Shown piece by piece: positions 53,571-64,000 of a stretch of 64,000 nt of DNA. The notes under the pieces were generated by a model. It searched no databases. It was given only the letters and a program-made list of their open reading frames with translations, and was not told where the DNA came from. A program made the position numbers and the translations under genes. The stretch is taken from positions 262,834 to 326,833 of the forward strand of contig BJOX01000283.1 of assembly GCA_009731375.1 (NCBI GenBank), given 5' to 3'. The DNA comes from Paulinella micropora. Lineage: Eukaryota; Cercozoa; Imbricatea; Euglyphida. Within the stretch, counting starts at the first letter, position 1. Each line of letters opens with the position of its first letter.

Positions 53571-54400
53571 TGTAATGTAATGTAATGTAATGTAATGTAA
53601 TGTAATGCAATGCAATCCAATGTAATGTAAGGTAACGCAATGTAATATAATATAATATAATATAAAATAATATAATGTCATGTAATCTAATGTAATGTAA
53701 TCTAATGTAATGTAATGTAATATAATGCTAATGCAATGCAATCTAATGCAATGTAATCTAATGCAATGTAATGTAATGTAATGTGATGTAATGTGATGTG
53801 ATGTGATGTGATGCAATCTAATGTAATGTAATGCAATGTAATGTAATGTGATGTAATGTACTCTAATGTATTGTGATGTATTGCGATTCAATCTAATCTA
53901 ATGTGGTGTAATGTGATGTAATGTGATGCAATTTGATATCATGCAAGGTAATGTAGTCTAAATGTGAATGTAATGTAATGGTAAGATAAGATAAGGCAAG
54001 GTAGGGTAAGGTAAATGTAATGTAAAGTAAGGTAAGGTAAAGTAAGGTTAATGTAAGGATGGTAAGGTAAGGTAAGGTAAAATAAGGTAAGGTAAGGTTA
54101 GGTAAGGTAAGGTAAGGTAAGGTAATTTAAGGTAATGTAAGGTGTAATGTAAAGTGTAATGTAATGTAATGTAATGTAATATAATGTAATGTAATATCAT
54201 GCCATTTAATGTCATGTAATGTCATGTAATGTAATGTAATGTAATGTAATGTAATGTAATGTAATGTAATGCAATACAATGTCATGTAATGTAATGTAAT
54301 GCAATGCAATACAATGTAATGTAATGTAATGTAATGTAAATGCAATACAATGTCATGTAATGTAATGTAAATGCAATACTATGTCATGCAATTTAATGAA
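53571..54400. repeat. AATGT / AAGGT pentanucleotide array
   Basis: About 830 bp of degenerate TAATG with an AAGGT-rich middle (53980-54130). Open frames of HYITLHYITL type are repeat translations. Confidence 0.85.
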
Positions 54401-54429
54401 ATCTACGAACCACAGTGGCGGTGACAGGG

Positions 54430-54552
54430 GGCGGATGTTTGTATGTATGTATGTATATATGTATGTATGTATGTGTGTATGTATGTATGTATATGTATGT
54501 ATGTATGTATGTATGTGTATGTATGTATGTATGTATGTATGTATTTATATAC
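54430..54552. repeat. ATGT array
   Basis: Intron-side array next to the exon ending at 54553. Confidence 0.75.
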
Positions 54553-54864
54553 GTAAGCGATAGTAGAAGCCGAGTTCCTCCAGGAGACCACAGTATTAGC
54601 ATTAGCTTGCTCTCTTGTTTCCTTACCCTCCCCACCTGTCCTTTCAACCGCTTCAGCTTTCTCCTTCAACAACTCCCCCACAAGTGGTAGTAGACTCGAA
54701 GCAAGTTCCGTAGTAGGCGATTGCACGGGCAGTGCCGATGTCGAGGTCGAGGTCGAGTTGGTATCGATTTGTATGTCTATCTTCTCTTTCAACGGTGGTG
54801 CTAGTAGTACTGTGCTCTCAGATGCAGAGGCAATAACTCCGATTGCAGGCTCAGGTGATTGGGT
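54553..54864 (-). CDS. Predicted 312-nt exon (TQSPEPAIGVIAS)
   Basis: Bounded by acceptor CTATAG (54866-54865) and donor TTAC/GTATAT (54552). Open frame: TQSPEPAIGVIASASESTVL, LLAPPLKEKIDIQIDTNSTS, then VGELLKEKAEAVERTGGEGK and SWRNSASTIAY. Thr/Ser/Glu-rich with one amphipathic helix. Its acceptor-side 45 nt are copied at about 54955-55003 and 55075-55123, again behind CTATAG and followed by GATA arrays. Confidence 0.55.
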
Positions 54865-54866
54865 CT

Positions 54867-54920
<54 letters not shown>

Positions 54921-55005
54921 CGATCGATATATAGATAGATAGATCGATCGATAGATTCAGATGTAGAAGCAATAGGTCCGATTGCAGCCTCAGGTGATTG
55001 GGTCT

Positions 55006-55075
<70 letters not shown>

Positions 55076-55134
55076 TCAGACGTAGAAGCAATAAGTCCGA
55101 TTGCAGCCTCAGGTATTTGGGTCTATAGATAGAC

Positions 55135-55165
<31 letters not shown>
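54865..55165. repeat. GATA arrays with two exon-start copies
   Basis: GATA and GATC runs. The two copies read [13 protein letters not shown] and differ at a few sites from the exon at 54553-54864. Confidence 0.7.
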
Positions 55166-55166
<1 letters not shown>

Positions 55167-55397
55167 CTGTATGTATGTATGTACTTACATTTTGCTGGCA
55201 GAGAGTAGAGATTAGATACACTACATATTATATTTGTATATATATATATGTATATATATGTATATACATATGTATATATATATAAATATAAATATATATA
55301 TATATACTAAATAGACATAGACATAATCTGATGCAGTGTAATCTAATGTATTGTGTATGATTATGTCTATGTCTATGCCTATGTAGTATATATGTAC
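55166..55397. other. AT-rich spacer
   Basis: TATATG runs and a partial direct repeat, AGACATAGACATAATCTGATG against GATTATGTCTATGTCTATG in inverse orientation (about 55312 and 55357). No gene. Confidence 0.45.
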
Positions 55398-55657
55398 TTG
55401 TGAAGCAATCGGCCCGAAGGAAATTTCTGAAGATGGCGTAAGCAATTTGCTTGAGATGGCTGAAGAATTGCTTGAGATGGCTGAAGAATTGCTTGAGATG
55501 GCTGAAGAATTGCTTGAGATGGCTGAAGAAGCTTGCAAGGTCGCAGTAGGGGGGTTGCTCACAGGCTCTGGGGAAGGTGAAGCATTGGAGTCCTGCACGC
55601 GGCGGATCAAGTTCCGAGGCGATTTTTGGGATGAGATCAGCTCCGTAAAATCAATAC
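55398..55657 (-). CDS. Predicted 260-nt exon with SSAISSNS repeats
   Basis: Bounded by acceptor TTGTAG (55659-55658) and a donor CAA/GTACAT (55397). Frame: GIDFTELISSQKSPRNLIRR, PSPEPVSNPPTATLQASS, then four tandem copies of a 24-nt unit coding SSAISSNS, and LLTPSSEISFGPIASQ. The end echoes the GPIAS motif of the next exon's copies. Ser-rich and probably disordered. Confidence 0.55.
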
Positions 55658-55677
55658 CTACAACATAATAGTATATT

Positions 55678-55812
55678 ATGCGGCTAGCCACAAATTTGAC
55701 GTGTTTTGCGGGCGAGCCGGGCCGGCGAGCCCGCAAAAAACGTCGAATTTGGCGCGCCGCATATGTAGTTTTATTGGTAACCTGACCACATTTTGTGAAG
55801 GTGACCGATAAA
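55678..55812. repeat. Double-palindrome MITE, family M1 copy 1
   Basis: A long palindrome (ATGCGGCTAGCC ... GGCGCGCCGCAT, centred on GGGCCGG-like GC) is followed by a second hairpin GGTAACCTGACCACATTTTG with its partner ending ACCGATAAA. Other copies: 56295-56440 and, inverted, 62098-62238. Confidence 0.75.
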
Positions 55813-55859
55813 GCACAATCAGAAATACATATAATGTCATCGGATTGCGAAGCGATATC

Positions 55860-55975
55860 TGGGTATTTGTATGTATGTATGTATGTTTGTATGTATGTAT
55901 GTATGCATGTATGCATGTATGTATATGTATGCATGTATGTATGTATGCATGTATGTATGTATGTATTGTACCGTC
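55860..55975. repeat. ATGT/ATGC array
   Basis: Microsatellite between two small repeats. Confidence 0.75.
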
Positions 55976-56061
55976 GAGAGAGCGCACGCGAGAGTGAGAC
56001 GGGTTGCGTGAGTGAGAGCGACTTGAAACGTTAGAACGACTCGATCCTACACGTACATACC

Positions 56062-56278
56062 ATGAGAAGTTCCTAGTTCTTAACTACTATGAGCAATGAC
56101 TTCACACGCTTTGATCTCAGTCAATATTTGCATCTACAACCTGTGTTATGGCTCATTAAAAAGCTCTTGATGAGAGCTTTCAAACGAGCCACTACACAAG
56201 CCATCAAGATCAAAACCGGCTGAGAACGAAGCGTTTCAAGTCATTGCTGATTGCACTTAAGAACTAGGGAATTCTCAT
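56062..56278. repeat. Foldback MITE, family M2 copy 2 (most complete)
   Basis: 217 bp with inverted ends ATGAGAAGTTCCTAGTTCTTA and the reverse at 56260-56278, internal inverted arms CAATGACTTCA.../...CAAGTCATTG and a central AAGCTCTTGATGAGAGCTT. Confidence 0.75.
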
Positions 56279-56294
56279 ACCATACTAGTACATC

Positions 56295-56440
56295 ATGCGG
56301 CTAGCCACAACTTTGGCGTGTTTTGCGGGCGAGCCGGAGCCGGGCCGGCGAGCCCGCAAAATTAGGTCAAATTTGGCGCGCCGCATATTAATGTAGTTTT
56401 ATCGGTAACCTGGCCACATTTTGTGGAGGTGACCGATAAA
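56295..56440. repeat. Double-palindrome MITE, family M1 copy 2
   Basis: Same two-hairpin structure as the copy at 55678, in the same orientation, with a few indels in the GC-rich centre. Confidence 0.75.
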
Positions 56441-56808
56441 TATAGGTAAATATATATATATACATACATACATACATACAAAAACAATAAAGACGCGGGG
56501 TATAAGGCCTTGAGCCTGCAGTTAGATAGATACATAAATACATACATATACGTACGTACTGTACATACATACATTCATACATAGAGACGCACAGACAATC
56601 ACAGAGATACAGACATGCGTAGACATAAATCCCATCTCTTGCTACATACATACATACATACATACAATACATACATACATACAATACATACATACATACA
56701 TACATACATACATACACATACACACCTCAAGTGCCCGGAGAGCGCGCGAGCATTTTGACACACACAAACACATACACACACAGATACAGACATGCATAGA
56801 GATAGACA
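56441..56808. repeat. ACAT arrays with exon-like fragment
   Basis: Contains ATACACACCTCAAGTGCCCGG...CGCGAGCATTTTGAC (about 56723-56760), a unit that returns at 57127-57162, 57268-57303 and 57370-57405 within CTAT arrays. Confidence 0.65.
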
Positions 56809-57005
56809 TAAGGCATAGTGAAAAATTTCGGCCACCTCACCTTTCGGCCAACCGTAAATACTGGGAATTTCGGGCTAAACTTTCATTTGTGGACAACAAA
56901 TGTACCGTAATTACCGGCTGGCCGAAATCCTTCACAATTTCGAACAACAAATGTACCGGTATTACGGGATAATTTGTTCTGGCCGAAAATTTTCACTATT
57001 CCTTA
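56809..57005. repeat. MITE-like element M4 with TA borders
   Basis: About 195 bp. Inverted ends TAAGGCATAGTGAAAAATTT and, on the other strand, TAAGGAATAGTGAAAATTTT, both running into CGGCCA. Inside are further inverted copies of ACAACAAATGTACCG. TA at both borders fits a mariner-type target site. Confidence 0.65.
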
Positions 57006-57029
57006 GACATGGATAGACGTATACACCTA

Positions 57030-57042
57030 CCTATCTACCTAC

Positions 57043-57126
<84 letters not shown>

Positions 57127-57183
57127 ACCTGAAGTGCCGGGAGAGCGCGCGAGCATTTTGACTTTCTCTCTATCCATCCATCC

Positions 57184-57265
<82 letters not shown>

Positions 57266-57335
57266 ACCTGAAGTCCCGGGAGATCGCGCGAGCATTTTGA
57301 CTTTCTCTTTATCTATCTGTCTATCTATCTATCTG

Positions 57336-57368
<33 letters not shown>

Positions 57369-57420
57369 ACCTGAACTGCCGGGAGAGCGCGCGAGTATTT
57401 TGACTTTCTCTCGCGTGAGC
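57030..57420. repeat. CTAT arrays with four copies of a CGCGCGAGCATTTTGAC unit
   Basis: Units at about 57127, 57268 and 57370 (and 56723) share ACCTGAAGTGCCGGGAGAGC followed by GCGCGAGCATTTTGACTTTC. They sit between CTAT arrays like the exon-end copies elsewhere. A complete source exon was not identified. Confidence 0.6.
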
Positions 57421-57477
57421 CATTTGCGAAAGCGCTTAAAAGTGTCCTTTTCTAGCAGCTTGAACACCTAGGAATGT

Positions 57478-57628
57478 CACATAAAACCATTCACCGCCAA
57501 TTACCTAGGTAATTACACTTGTTGTGGTTAGCTTCCTGGGGAAATTCCGAAATTCAGGGAATTTCCCCGGGAAGCCAACCACATCAAGGGTAGCTACCTA
57601 GGTAATTGGCGGTGAATGCTTTTATGTG
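57478..57628. repeat. Palindromic element M5 (151 bp)
   Basis: Arms CACATAAAACCATTCACCGC and its near-complement at the right end extend through CCAATTACCTAGGTAATT, GTGGTTAGCTTCC and GGGGAAATTCC to a centre near 57553. Nearly the whole element is one hairpin. Confidence 0.75.
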
Positions 57629-57719
57629 CATGTATGAATGTATGAATGTATGAATGTATGTGGATAAGGATATAGGTATATGAGAAAGGCCTGGGTGTGG
57701 ACATGGGATCCAAAAACAG

Positions 57720-57735
57720 TATATAAATATATGTG

Positions 57736-57773
<38 letters not shown>

Positions 57774-57826
57774 TCTGTGTATGCATCTATGCACCTCGGT
57801 CTGTGCCTTGACCAGACATTGCAAGG

Positions 57827-57875
<49 letters not shown>

Positions 57876-57953
57876 TGTGTGTGTGTGTGTGTGTATGTAT
57901 CTATGCACCTCGGTCTGTGCTTTGACCAGACTTTGCAAGGTATATATATATAC

Positions 57954-57984
<31 letters not shown>

Positions 57985-58084
57985 TATCTGTGCATGTATC
58001 TATGCACCTCGGTCTGTGCCTTGACCAGACATTGCAAGGTATATACAAATACATATACATACATATATATACATATATATATAT

Positions 58085-58116
<32 letters not shown>

Positions 58117-58168
58117 GTATATATATATACATACATACATACATATATATGTGTATGTATATATGCAC
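57720..58168 (-). repeat. AT arrays with three copies of an exon end (LVKAQTEVH)
   Basis: Copies at about 57786-57823, 57902-57941 and 57999-58039 match the donor-side 35-40 nt of the exon at 58169-58306, including the donor GAG/GTGCATAGAT. Spacers are AT, GT and AC runs of 60-80 bp. Confidence 0.7.
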
Positions 58169-58306
58169 CTCGGTCTGTGCTTTGACCAGACTTTGCACCA
58201 TGTCCCGGATCGCCTCCGCTTTGCTTGTCTCATCCCCGGGCAGGGTAGATACTAACCTCTGCATAGCGGCTTTGCAACTGGAAAAGACGGGGGCGGGGAC
58301 GTTGAC
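58169..58306 (-). CDS. Predicted 138-nt exon ([19 protein letters not shown])
   Basis: Bounded by acceptor CACCCAG (58308-58307) and donor GAG/GTGCAT (58168). Open frame: [46 protein letters not shown]. It looks like an ordinary folded helical segment, more complex than the other exons. The donor-side end is repeated three times downstream (see 57720-58168). Confidence 0.6.
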
Positions 58307-58953
58307 CTGGGTGGATTGTAGGTAGGTAGGTAGGTAGGTACGTAGGTAGGGACGTAGGTAGGAAGGTAGGTAGGTAGGTAGGTAGGTGGGTAGGTAGGTA
58401 GGTAGGTAGGTAGGTAGGGGAAGGTAGGTAGGTAGGTAGGTAGGTTGGAAGGTGGGTAGGAAGGTAGGTAGGAAGGTAGGTAGGTAGGTAGGGGTAGCTA
58501 GGTAGGTAGGTAGGTAGGTAGGTAGGTAGGTAGGTAGGTAGGTAGGTAGGTATGTAGGGGTAGGTAGGTACGTAGGTAGGTAGGTAGGAAGGTAGGTAGG
58601 TAGGTAGATAGGTAGGTAGGTAGGTAGGTAGGTAGGTAGGTAGGGAGGTAGGGGTAGGTAGGTAGGTGCATAGGTAGGAAGGTGGGTAGGTGGGTAGGTA
58701 GGTAGGTAGGTAAATAGGGGTAGGTAGGTAGGTAGGTAGGTAGGTAGGTAGGTAGGAAGGTGGGTAGGTAGGTAGGTAGGTAGGTAGGTAGGGGTACGTA
58801 GGTTGGGGTAGGTATATAGGTACGTAGGCAGGAAGTGGGTGGTACGTGGGTAGGTAGGTGGCTAGGTAGGTAGGTAGGTGGGTAGGTAGGTAGGTAGGTA
58901 GGTAGGTAGGTAGGTAAGGTAGGCAGGTAGAAAGCTAGTTAGATAGATTTTAC
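58307..58953. repeat. GTAG array
   Basis: About 620 bp of GGTA with GGGGTA variants. It is the intron between the exons at 58169 and 58954. Confidence 0.85.
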
Positions 58954-59161
58954 CTGTCTGCTGGCGCTGGGGGCCAGGTAAAGCCCGTATATTCTCAGCA
59001 GCTCTTCTTCCAACTCGTTCAGAGACCGCACGCTCACCCGTGGTTGCAAATGGTCTGCCGACGTGATCCGAAAGTTCAGGCTGAAGGATTTGACATGGCC
59101 AGAACCGAGTCGCTGATGGCCGTGGTGAGAAGCATCGGGGAAAATTGGGCCATCTTGGCCG
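58954..59161 (-). CDS. Predicted 208-nt exon ([20 protein letters not shown])
   Basis: Bounded by acceptor CATCAG (59163-59162) and donor CAG/GTAAAA (58953). Open frame: [66 protein letters not shown]. The C-terminal part is a good amphipathic helix. The acceptor-side 25 nt recur four times upstream, at about 59204, 59277, 59449 and 59505, in GGTA arrays. Confidence 0.6.
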
Positions 59162-59626
59162 CTGATGGGTAAGTAGGTGGATAGGTAGGTAGGTAGGTAG
59201 GTAGATTGAACCGTCTTGGCCGCTGATGGGTAGGTAGGTAGGTAGGTAGGTAGGTAGGTAGGTAGGTAGGTAGGTAGATTGGACCGTCTTGGCCGCTGAT
59301 GGGTAGGTAGGTAGGTAGGTAGGTAGGTAGGTAGGTAGGTAGATAGGTAGATAGGTAGGTAGGTAGGTAGATATATAGGTAGGTAGGTAGGTAGGTAGGT
59401 CGATAGGTAGGTAGGTAGGTAGGTAGGTAGGTAGGTAGGTAGGTAGATTGGACCGTCTTGGTCGCTGATGGGTAGATAGGTAGGTAGGTAGGTAGGTAGG
59501 TAGATTGGGGCGTCTTGGCTGCTGATGGGTAGGTAGGTAAGTAGGTAGGTAGGTAGGTAGGTAGGTAGATAGGTAGATAGATAGATAGATCGATCGATCG
59601 ATCGATCGATAATTAGATAGATAGAT

Positions 59627-59663
<37 letters not shown>

Positions 59664-59694
59664 CAGATATATAGATAAATAGATTGATAGATCA

Positions 59695-59767
<73 letters not shown>

Positions 59768-59823
59768 GGATAGATAGATGAAGATAGAGATATACATGCA
59801 TACATGTATGAATATACACATAC
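59162..59823. repeat. GTAG then GATA arrays with four exon-start copies
   Basis: Four copies of TTGGACCGTCTTGGCCGCTG-like sequence (minus strand CAG/CGGCCAAGACGG) separated by GGTA runs, then a GATA array with GATC patches (59590-59610). Confidence 0.7.
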
Positions 59824-59887
59824 CGGGTGGGAGGAGAAGGTGGTACAGAGTCCCCGGGCTTACTAGATCCTAGCCAGAAAGCCTTCC
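59824..59887 (-). CDS. Predicted 64-nt exon ([17 protein letters not shown])
   Basis: Bounded by acceptor TTACAG (59889-59888) and donor CCG/GTATGTG (59823). Frame: [20 protein letters not shown]. Copies of its acceptor-side half, reading [10 protein letters not shown], are at about 60225-60260 and 60347-60385 behind TTTCAG or TACAG. Confidence 0.5.
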
Positions 59888-59889
59888 CT

Positions 59890-60000
59890 GTAAGTAGAAA
59901 GATCGCTATATATGTTTGGTCTATCAGCTCTGTATATCCGAAGACATAGGCATCTATTCCAACCCGCCGCCAGTTGGTGGCTGGGAGGTGGATGGTGAAG
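59890..60000. other. Unique intronic stretch
   Basis: About 110 bp of non-repetitive sequence between exon and array, with no gene signal. Confidence 0.4.
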
Positions 60001-60008
60001 GATGGATG

Positions 60009-60056
<48 letters not shown>

Positions 60057-60117
60057 GATAGATAGATGAGTGGATGGATGGATGGATAGATATATAGATA
60101 CATAGATAGATAGATAC

Positions 60118-60159
<42 letters not shown>

Positions 60160-60274
60160 GGATGGACGGATAGATAGACAGATAGATAGATAATAGATAT
60201 ATAGATAGATAGATAGATAGATAGAGCTTACTAGATCCAAGCCATAATGCCTCACCTGAAAGTAGAAAGATCGC

Positions 60275-60312
<38 letters not shown>

Positions 60313-60313
60313 C

Positions 60314-60357
<44 letters not shown>

Positions 60358-60411
60358 AGATCCAAGCCATAATGCCTCACTGTAGGAAGATCGCCAGATA
60401 GACAGATAGAC

Positions 60412-60456
<45 letters not shown>

Positions 60457-60504
60457 TATAGATAGATATATAGATATATAGATAGATAGATAGACAGACA
60501 AATC

Positions 60505-60542
<38 letters not shown>

Positions 60543-60570
60543 CAGGCAGACAGACAGGAAAAGCTAGATA
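60001..60570. repeat. GATA/GATG/GA arrays with two exon-start copies
   Basis: GATA runs enclosing the two copies of the WLGSSK exon start noted at 59824-59887. Confidence 0.75.
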
Positions 60571-60602
60571 GTTACCTAGGAATAGGGACACGCTTTTGAC
60601 GG

Positions 60603-60634
<32 letters not shown>

Positions 60635-60635
60635 G

Positions 60636-60695
<60 letters not shown>

Positions 60696-60742
60696 GATAG
60701 AAAAAGCTAGATAAGATACCTAGACACAGGGACACGCTTTTG

Positions 60743-60779
<37 letters not shown>

Positions 60780-60871
60780 GAGAGAGATAGATAGATAGAG
60801 AGAGAGAGAGATAGAGATAGAAAAAGCTAGATAGATACCTAGGCACAGGGACACGCTTTTGACGGATATAT

Positions 60872-60920
<49 letters not shown>

Positions 60921-60984
60921 TAGAGACAGAAAAAGCTAGATAGATAGATAGGAACAGATAGGCGCTTTTGAACACTGATAGATG

Positions 60985-61028
<44 letters not shown>

Positions 61029-61116
61029 TATAGATAGATAGATAGAGAGAGAGAGATAGATAGGAACAGACAGGCGCTTTTGAAGACTGCAGGGCTGCTC
61101 CACACCTAGTGTGTCC

Positions 61117-61162
<46 letters not shown>

Positions 61163-61190
61163 AGATAGATAGGAAGAGGGAGGCGCTTTT

Positions 61191-61240
<50 letters not shown>

Positions 61241-61243
61241 CAC
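60571..61243 (-). repeat. GATA/GAGA arrays with six copies of an exon end (SVSLFLG)
   Basis: Copies at about 60580, 60719, 60837, 60950, 61068 and 61172 of the donor-side end of the exon at 61244-61328 (CAAAAGCG...CTAG/GT on the minus strand). The copy at 61068 also keeps the GGGCTGCTCC part. The spacing arrays are 80-120 bp. Confidence 0.7.
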
Positions 61244-61328
61244 CTAGGAAGAGAGAGGCGCTTTTGAACACTGCGGGGCTGCTCCCACACCGAGTGTGTC
61301 CGCTTTCCTTTCTGTTCTTTCCTGTCTC
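61244..61328 (-). CDS. Predicted 85-nt exon (ETGKNRKESGHTRCGSSP)
   Basis: Bounded by acceptor CATACAG (61330-61329) and donor CTAG/GTGTCT (61243). Frame: ETGKNRKESGHTRCGSSPAV, FKSASLFL. Its donor half recurs six times downstream. A copy of its acceptor half lies upstream at about 61362-61390. Confidence 0.5.
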
Positions 61329-61708
61329 CTGTATGTATGTATGTATGTATGTATGTATGTATTCTTTTCTGTTTTTTGCTGTTTCCTGGTTGCATGTATA
61401 TGTATATATGTATGTACGTAAGTACGTGAGTATGTATGTATGTATGTATGTATGTATGTATGTATGCATGTATGTATATATGTATACATACATAAATATG
61501 TATATATGTATGTATGCACGTTTCTGCGACCTGTACCATAACCCCCCCCCACGTGACAATGATTCTATGAGACCGGCCGAACACTCGGGTAGAGTTGTGC
61601 TCAACTAATATGAACGACGATACGGACTGGATCCGTGTAGTTAAGCCGATACAAATAGAGTGGTAGATAGATAGATAGATAGAGATAGATAGATAGATAG
61701 ATAGATAG

Positions 61709-61748
<40 letters not shown>

Positions 61749-61780
61749 GGTCTTGGCACGTGGGTGCCCCGGACTGACTA
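61329..61780. repeat. ATGT and GATA arrays with a short unique part
   Basis: ATGT arrays (61330-61520), a 140-bp unique stretch (61520-61660) with no ORF, then GATA. Confidence 0.7.
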
Positions 61781-61782
61781 GC

Positions 61783-62040
61783 GTGAGAAGTTCCTAGTTC
61801 TTAACTACAGTGAGCAATGACTTCAAGTGCTTCGATCTCAGCCAATGCTGGTTGCTGTCGCTTGTGCAGTGGCTCGTTGGAAAGCTCTTGTCAAAAGCTT
61901 ACTAATGAGCTAAGATACAGATTCTGGACACAAATATTGACTGCTTCTGGCTGTAAAAAGTGGAACCTCTCAGGCTTTTCAGGAAGCAAACCCCCAGAAA
62001 GTGGCACCAGAAATCCGGAATTCAGGGTGGTGTACAATGT
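61783..62040. repeat. Chimeric repeat: truncated M2 joined to half M3
   Basis: 61783-61955 resembles the left half of family M2 (GAGAAGTTCCTAGTTCTTAA). From about 61963 the sequence is the right half of M3 (CAGGCTTTTCAGGAAGCAAA ... GGGTGGTGTACAATG). Confidence 0.6.
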
Positions 62041-62083
62041 CTCTAACCCTAAACCCTAACCCCTAACCCCTAACCCTCACCAA
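62041..62083. repeat. Interstitial telomere-like tract
   Basis: About six units of CCCTAA, CCCTAAA and CCCCTAA, between the M3 fragment and the M1 MITE. Suggests a host telomere of TTAGGG/TTTAGGG type, or a chance or repair-derived insertion. Confidence 0.6.
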
Positions 62084-62097
62084 AAAATCTGTGTGAA

Positions 62098-62238
62098 TTT
62101 ATCGGTCATCTCCACAAAATGTGGTCAGGTTACCGATATAACTACATGTGCGGCGCGCCAAGTTTGACGTGTTTTGCGGGCTCGCCGGCCCGGCTCCGGC
62201 TCGCCCGCAAAACACGTAAAATTTGTGGCTAGCCGCAT
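62098..62238. repeat. Double-palindrome MITE, family M1 copy 3 (inverted)
   Basis: Reverse orientation relative to the copies at 55678 and 56295, starting TTTATCGGTCATC and ending GGCTAGCCGCAT. Confidence 0.75.
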
Positions 62239-63060
<822 letters not shown>

Positions 63061-63071
63061 TCTGTCTCAAG

Positions 63072-63072
<1 letters not shown>

Positions 63073-63142
<70 letters not shown>

Positions 63143-63152
63143 NNNNNNNNNN
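63073..63152. other. Poly-C run and assembly gap
   Basis: About 70 C then ten N (63143-63152). Length uncertain. Confidence 0.85.
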
Positions 63153-63471
63153 CTCCCCCCCTCCTCACCTGCTCCCCTCGCTCTTCCCTTCCCCCCATCC
63201 TCTCCCTCTCTTCCTCCATCCCCTCCCAAGCTTTGAAAAAATCAACTGGTCGCGAAAGGCTTCGAATAAATGCTAGACGTGGAAGAGCGCTCTGTGGAGA
63301 TAAAAAAGGAAAGATTTGCTTGGCGTGAAGTAAATTTTTATTTTCCCCGCATGTCCCGCGCGCCAGATCAGTGGCAAATGCGCCCCTTTCTCGCGGCTCC
63401 CCCCCTCCTGCTCCCCCAAATCAAAAATAATCGAAAAGTCCAAGCTTTCTTATTACATGACCTGTCTGTAC
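63153..63471. other. Unique stretch between two gaps
   Basis: About 320 bp, pyrimidine-rich at first. No ORF or splice-bounded segment I can support. The flanking words CATGATCTGTCTGT and CATGACCTGTCTGT before the two gaps are alike, hinting at a duplicated or mis-joined locus. Confidence 0.45.
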
Positions 63472-63481
63472 NNNNNNNNNN

Positions 63482-63521
<40 letters not shown>

Positions 63522-63572
63522 TAGATATAGATAGATAGATATAGATAGATATGTTTGGCCTATCTCTCTCGC

Positions 63573-63631
<59 letters not shown>

Positions 63632-64000
63632 TCTTGTAGATGACTGCCGGACCACCCCCGTCTCATATGGACAAAGTGGTAGGAGAGAGAGAGAGGCAGA
63701 GAGACAGACAGACAGACAGAGAGACAGACCCCGTCTCACATAGACAAAGCGGTAGAGTTTCGTTTGTTTGTTCACCTTTTTGTTTGTTTTGGTTCGTTCA
63801 GTCATTTTAGTTGTTTTAGTTGTCTTCGTCGTTTTGGTGTTGGTTGTTTTGGTGTGCGTGTTCTTTTGTTGGTTGCATGTTTGTTACGTTTGTTGGCTTA
63901 TCTACTGTTGCTTGGTTTTCATGGCCGTGTGATTGGATGGCTTACTTTTGTTTGCTCTTCTGTTTTTTTGGGTTTGGTTGGAACTTCTGCTTGTTTGTGT
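63472..64000. repeat. Gap, GATA and TC arrays, then T/G-rich flank
   Basis: Ten N (63472-63481), GATA and TC runs, a partial duplication of a CCCGTCTCA(T/C)AT...GACAAAG(T/C)GGTAG unit (63657 and 63730), then 250 bp of GTTT-rich DNA without genes. Confidence 0.7.

Overview
The window is nuclear DNA from an unidentified eukaryote. It has spliced genes, eukaryotic transposons, very long microsatellites and a short CCCTAA-type telomere-like tract near 62.04 kb. The sequence does not let me name the host. A protist, alga or simple animal would all fit. No rRNA, tRNA or CRISPR array was recognised.

Region 1 (about 1-20.6 kb) is an integrated Polinton-like / adintovirus-like DNA virus (protein-primed PolB group, double jelly-roll capsid). 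The plus strand carries a zinc-finger protein, DNA polymerase B and a small ExoX-C-like protein at the left, then a charged protein and a retroviral-type integrase at the right. Between them a minus-strand block, read from 17.5 down to 5.6 kb, encodes virion parts: a fibre with an S74-type chaperone domain, a two-TM protein, a small beta-rich protein, the packaging ATPase, a pVI/pX-like protein, an adenain-type protease, the penton and major capsid proteins and a further structural protein. A class-3 lipase lies beside the polymerase. Several genes are broken (in-frame TAG in the polymerase, frameshifts in lipase and fibre), while MCP, penton, protease, ATPase and integrase are open. Shared upstream motifs and shared 3' hairpins suggest the virus's own transcription signals. 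The left end is outside the window and no terminal inverted repeats were found.

Region 2 (20.9-36.8 kb) is a transposon cluster: a near-complete Ngaro/PAT-type DIRS retroelement with split direct repeats (A1-ORFs-B1-A2-B2), a decayed spliced DDE-transposase-like gene, a piggyBac element flanked by TTAA and inserted in a second patch of virus-like or unknown small ORFs, and a 410-bp near-perfect foldback.

Region 3 (36.8-64 kb) is dominated by microsatellites (GATA, ATAC, GACA, GGTA, ACT, AATGT, AATATC) with several assembly gaps. Between the arrays are short open segments on the minus strand with plausible AG/GT splice borders. They look like exons of one large, Ser/Lys/Glu-rich, disordered host protein. 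Many of these exons are accompanied by 2 to about 12 partial copies of one exon end, each separated by microsatellite, as if exon edge and intronic repeat had been duplicated together. Small foldback/MITE families are scattered among them. This exon-edge plus microsatellite co-amplification and the viral element are the two most interesting features of the window.
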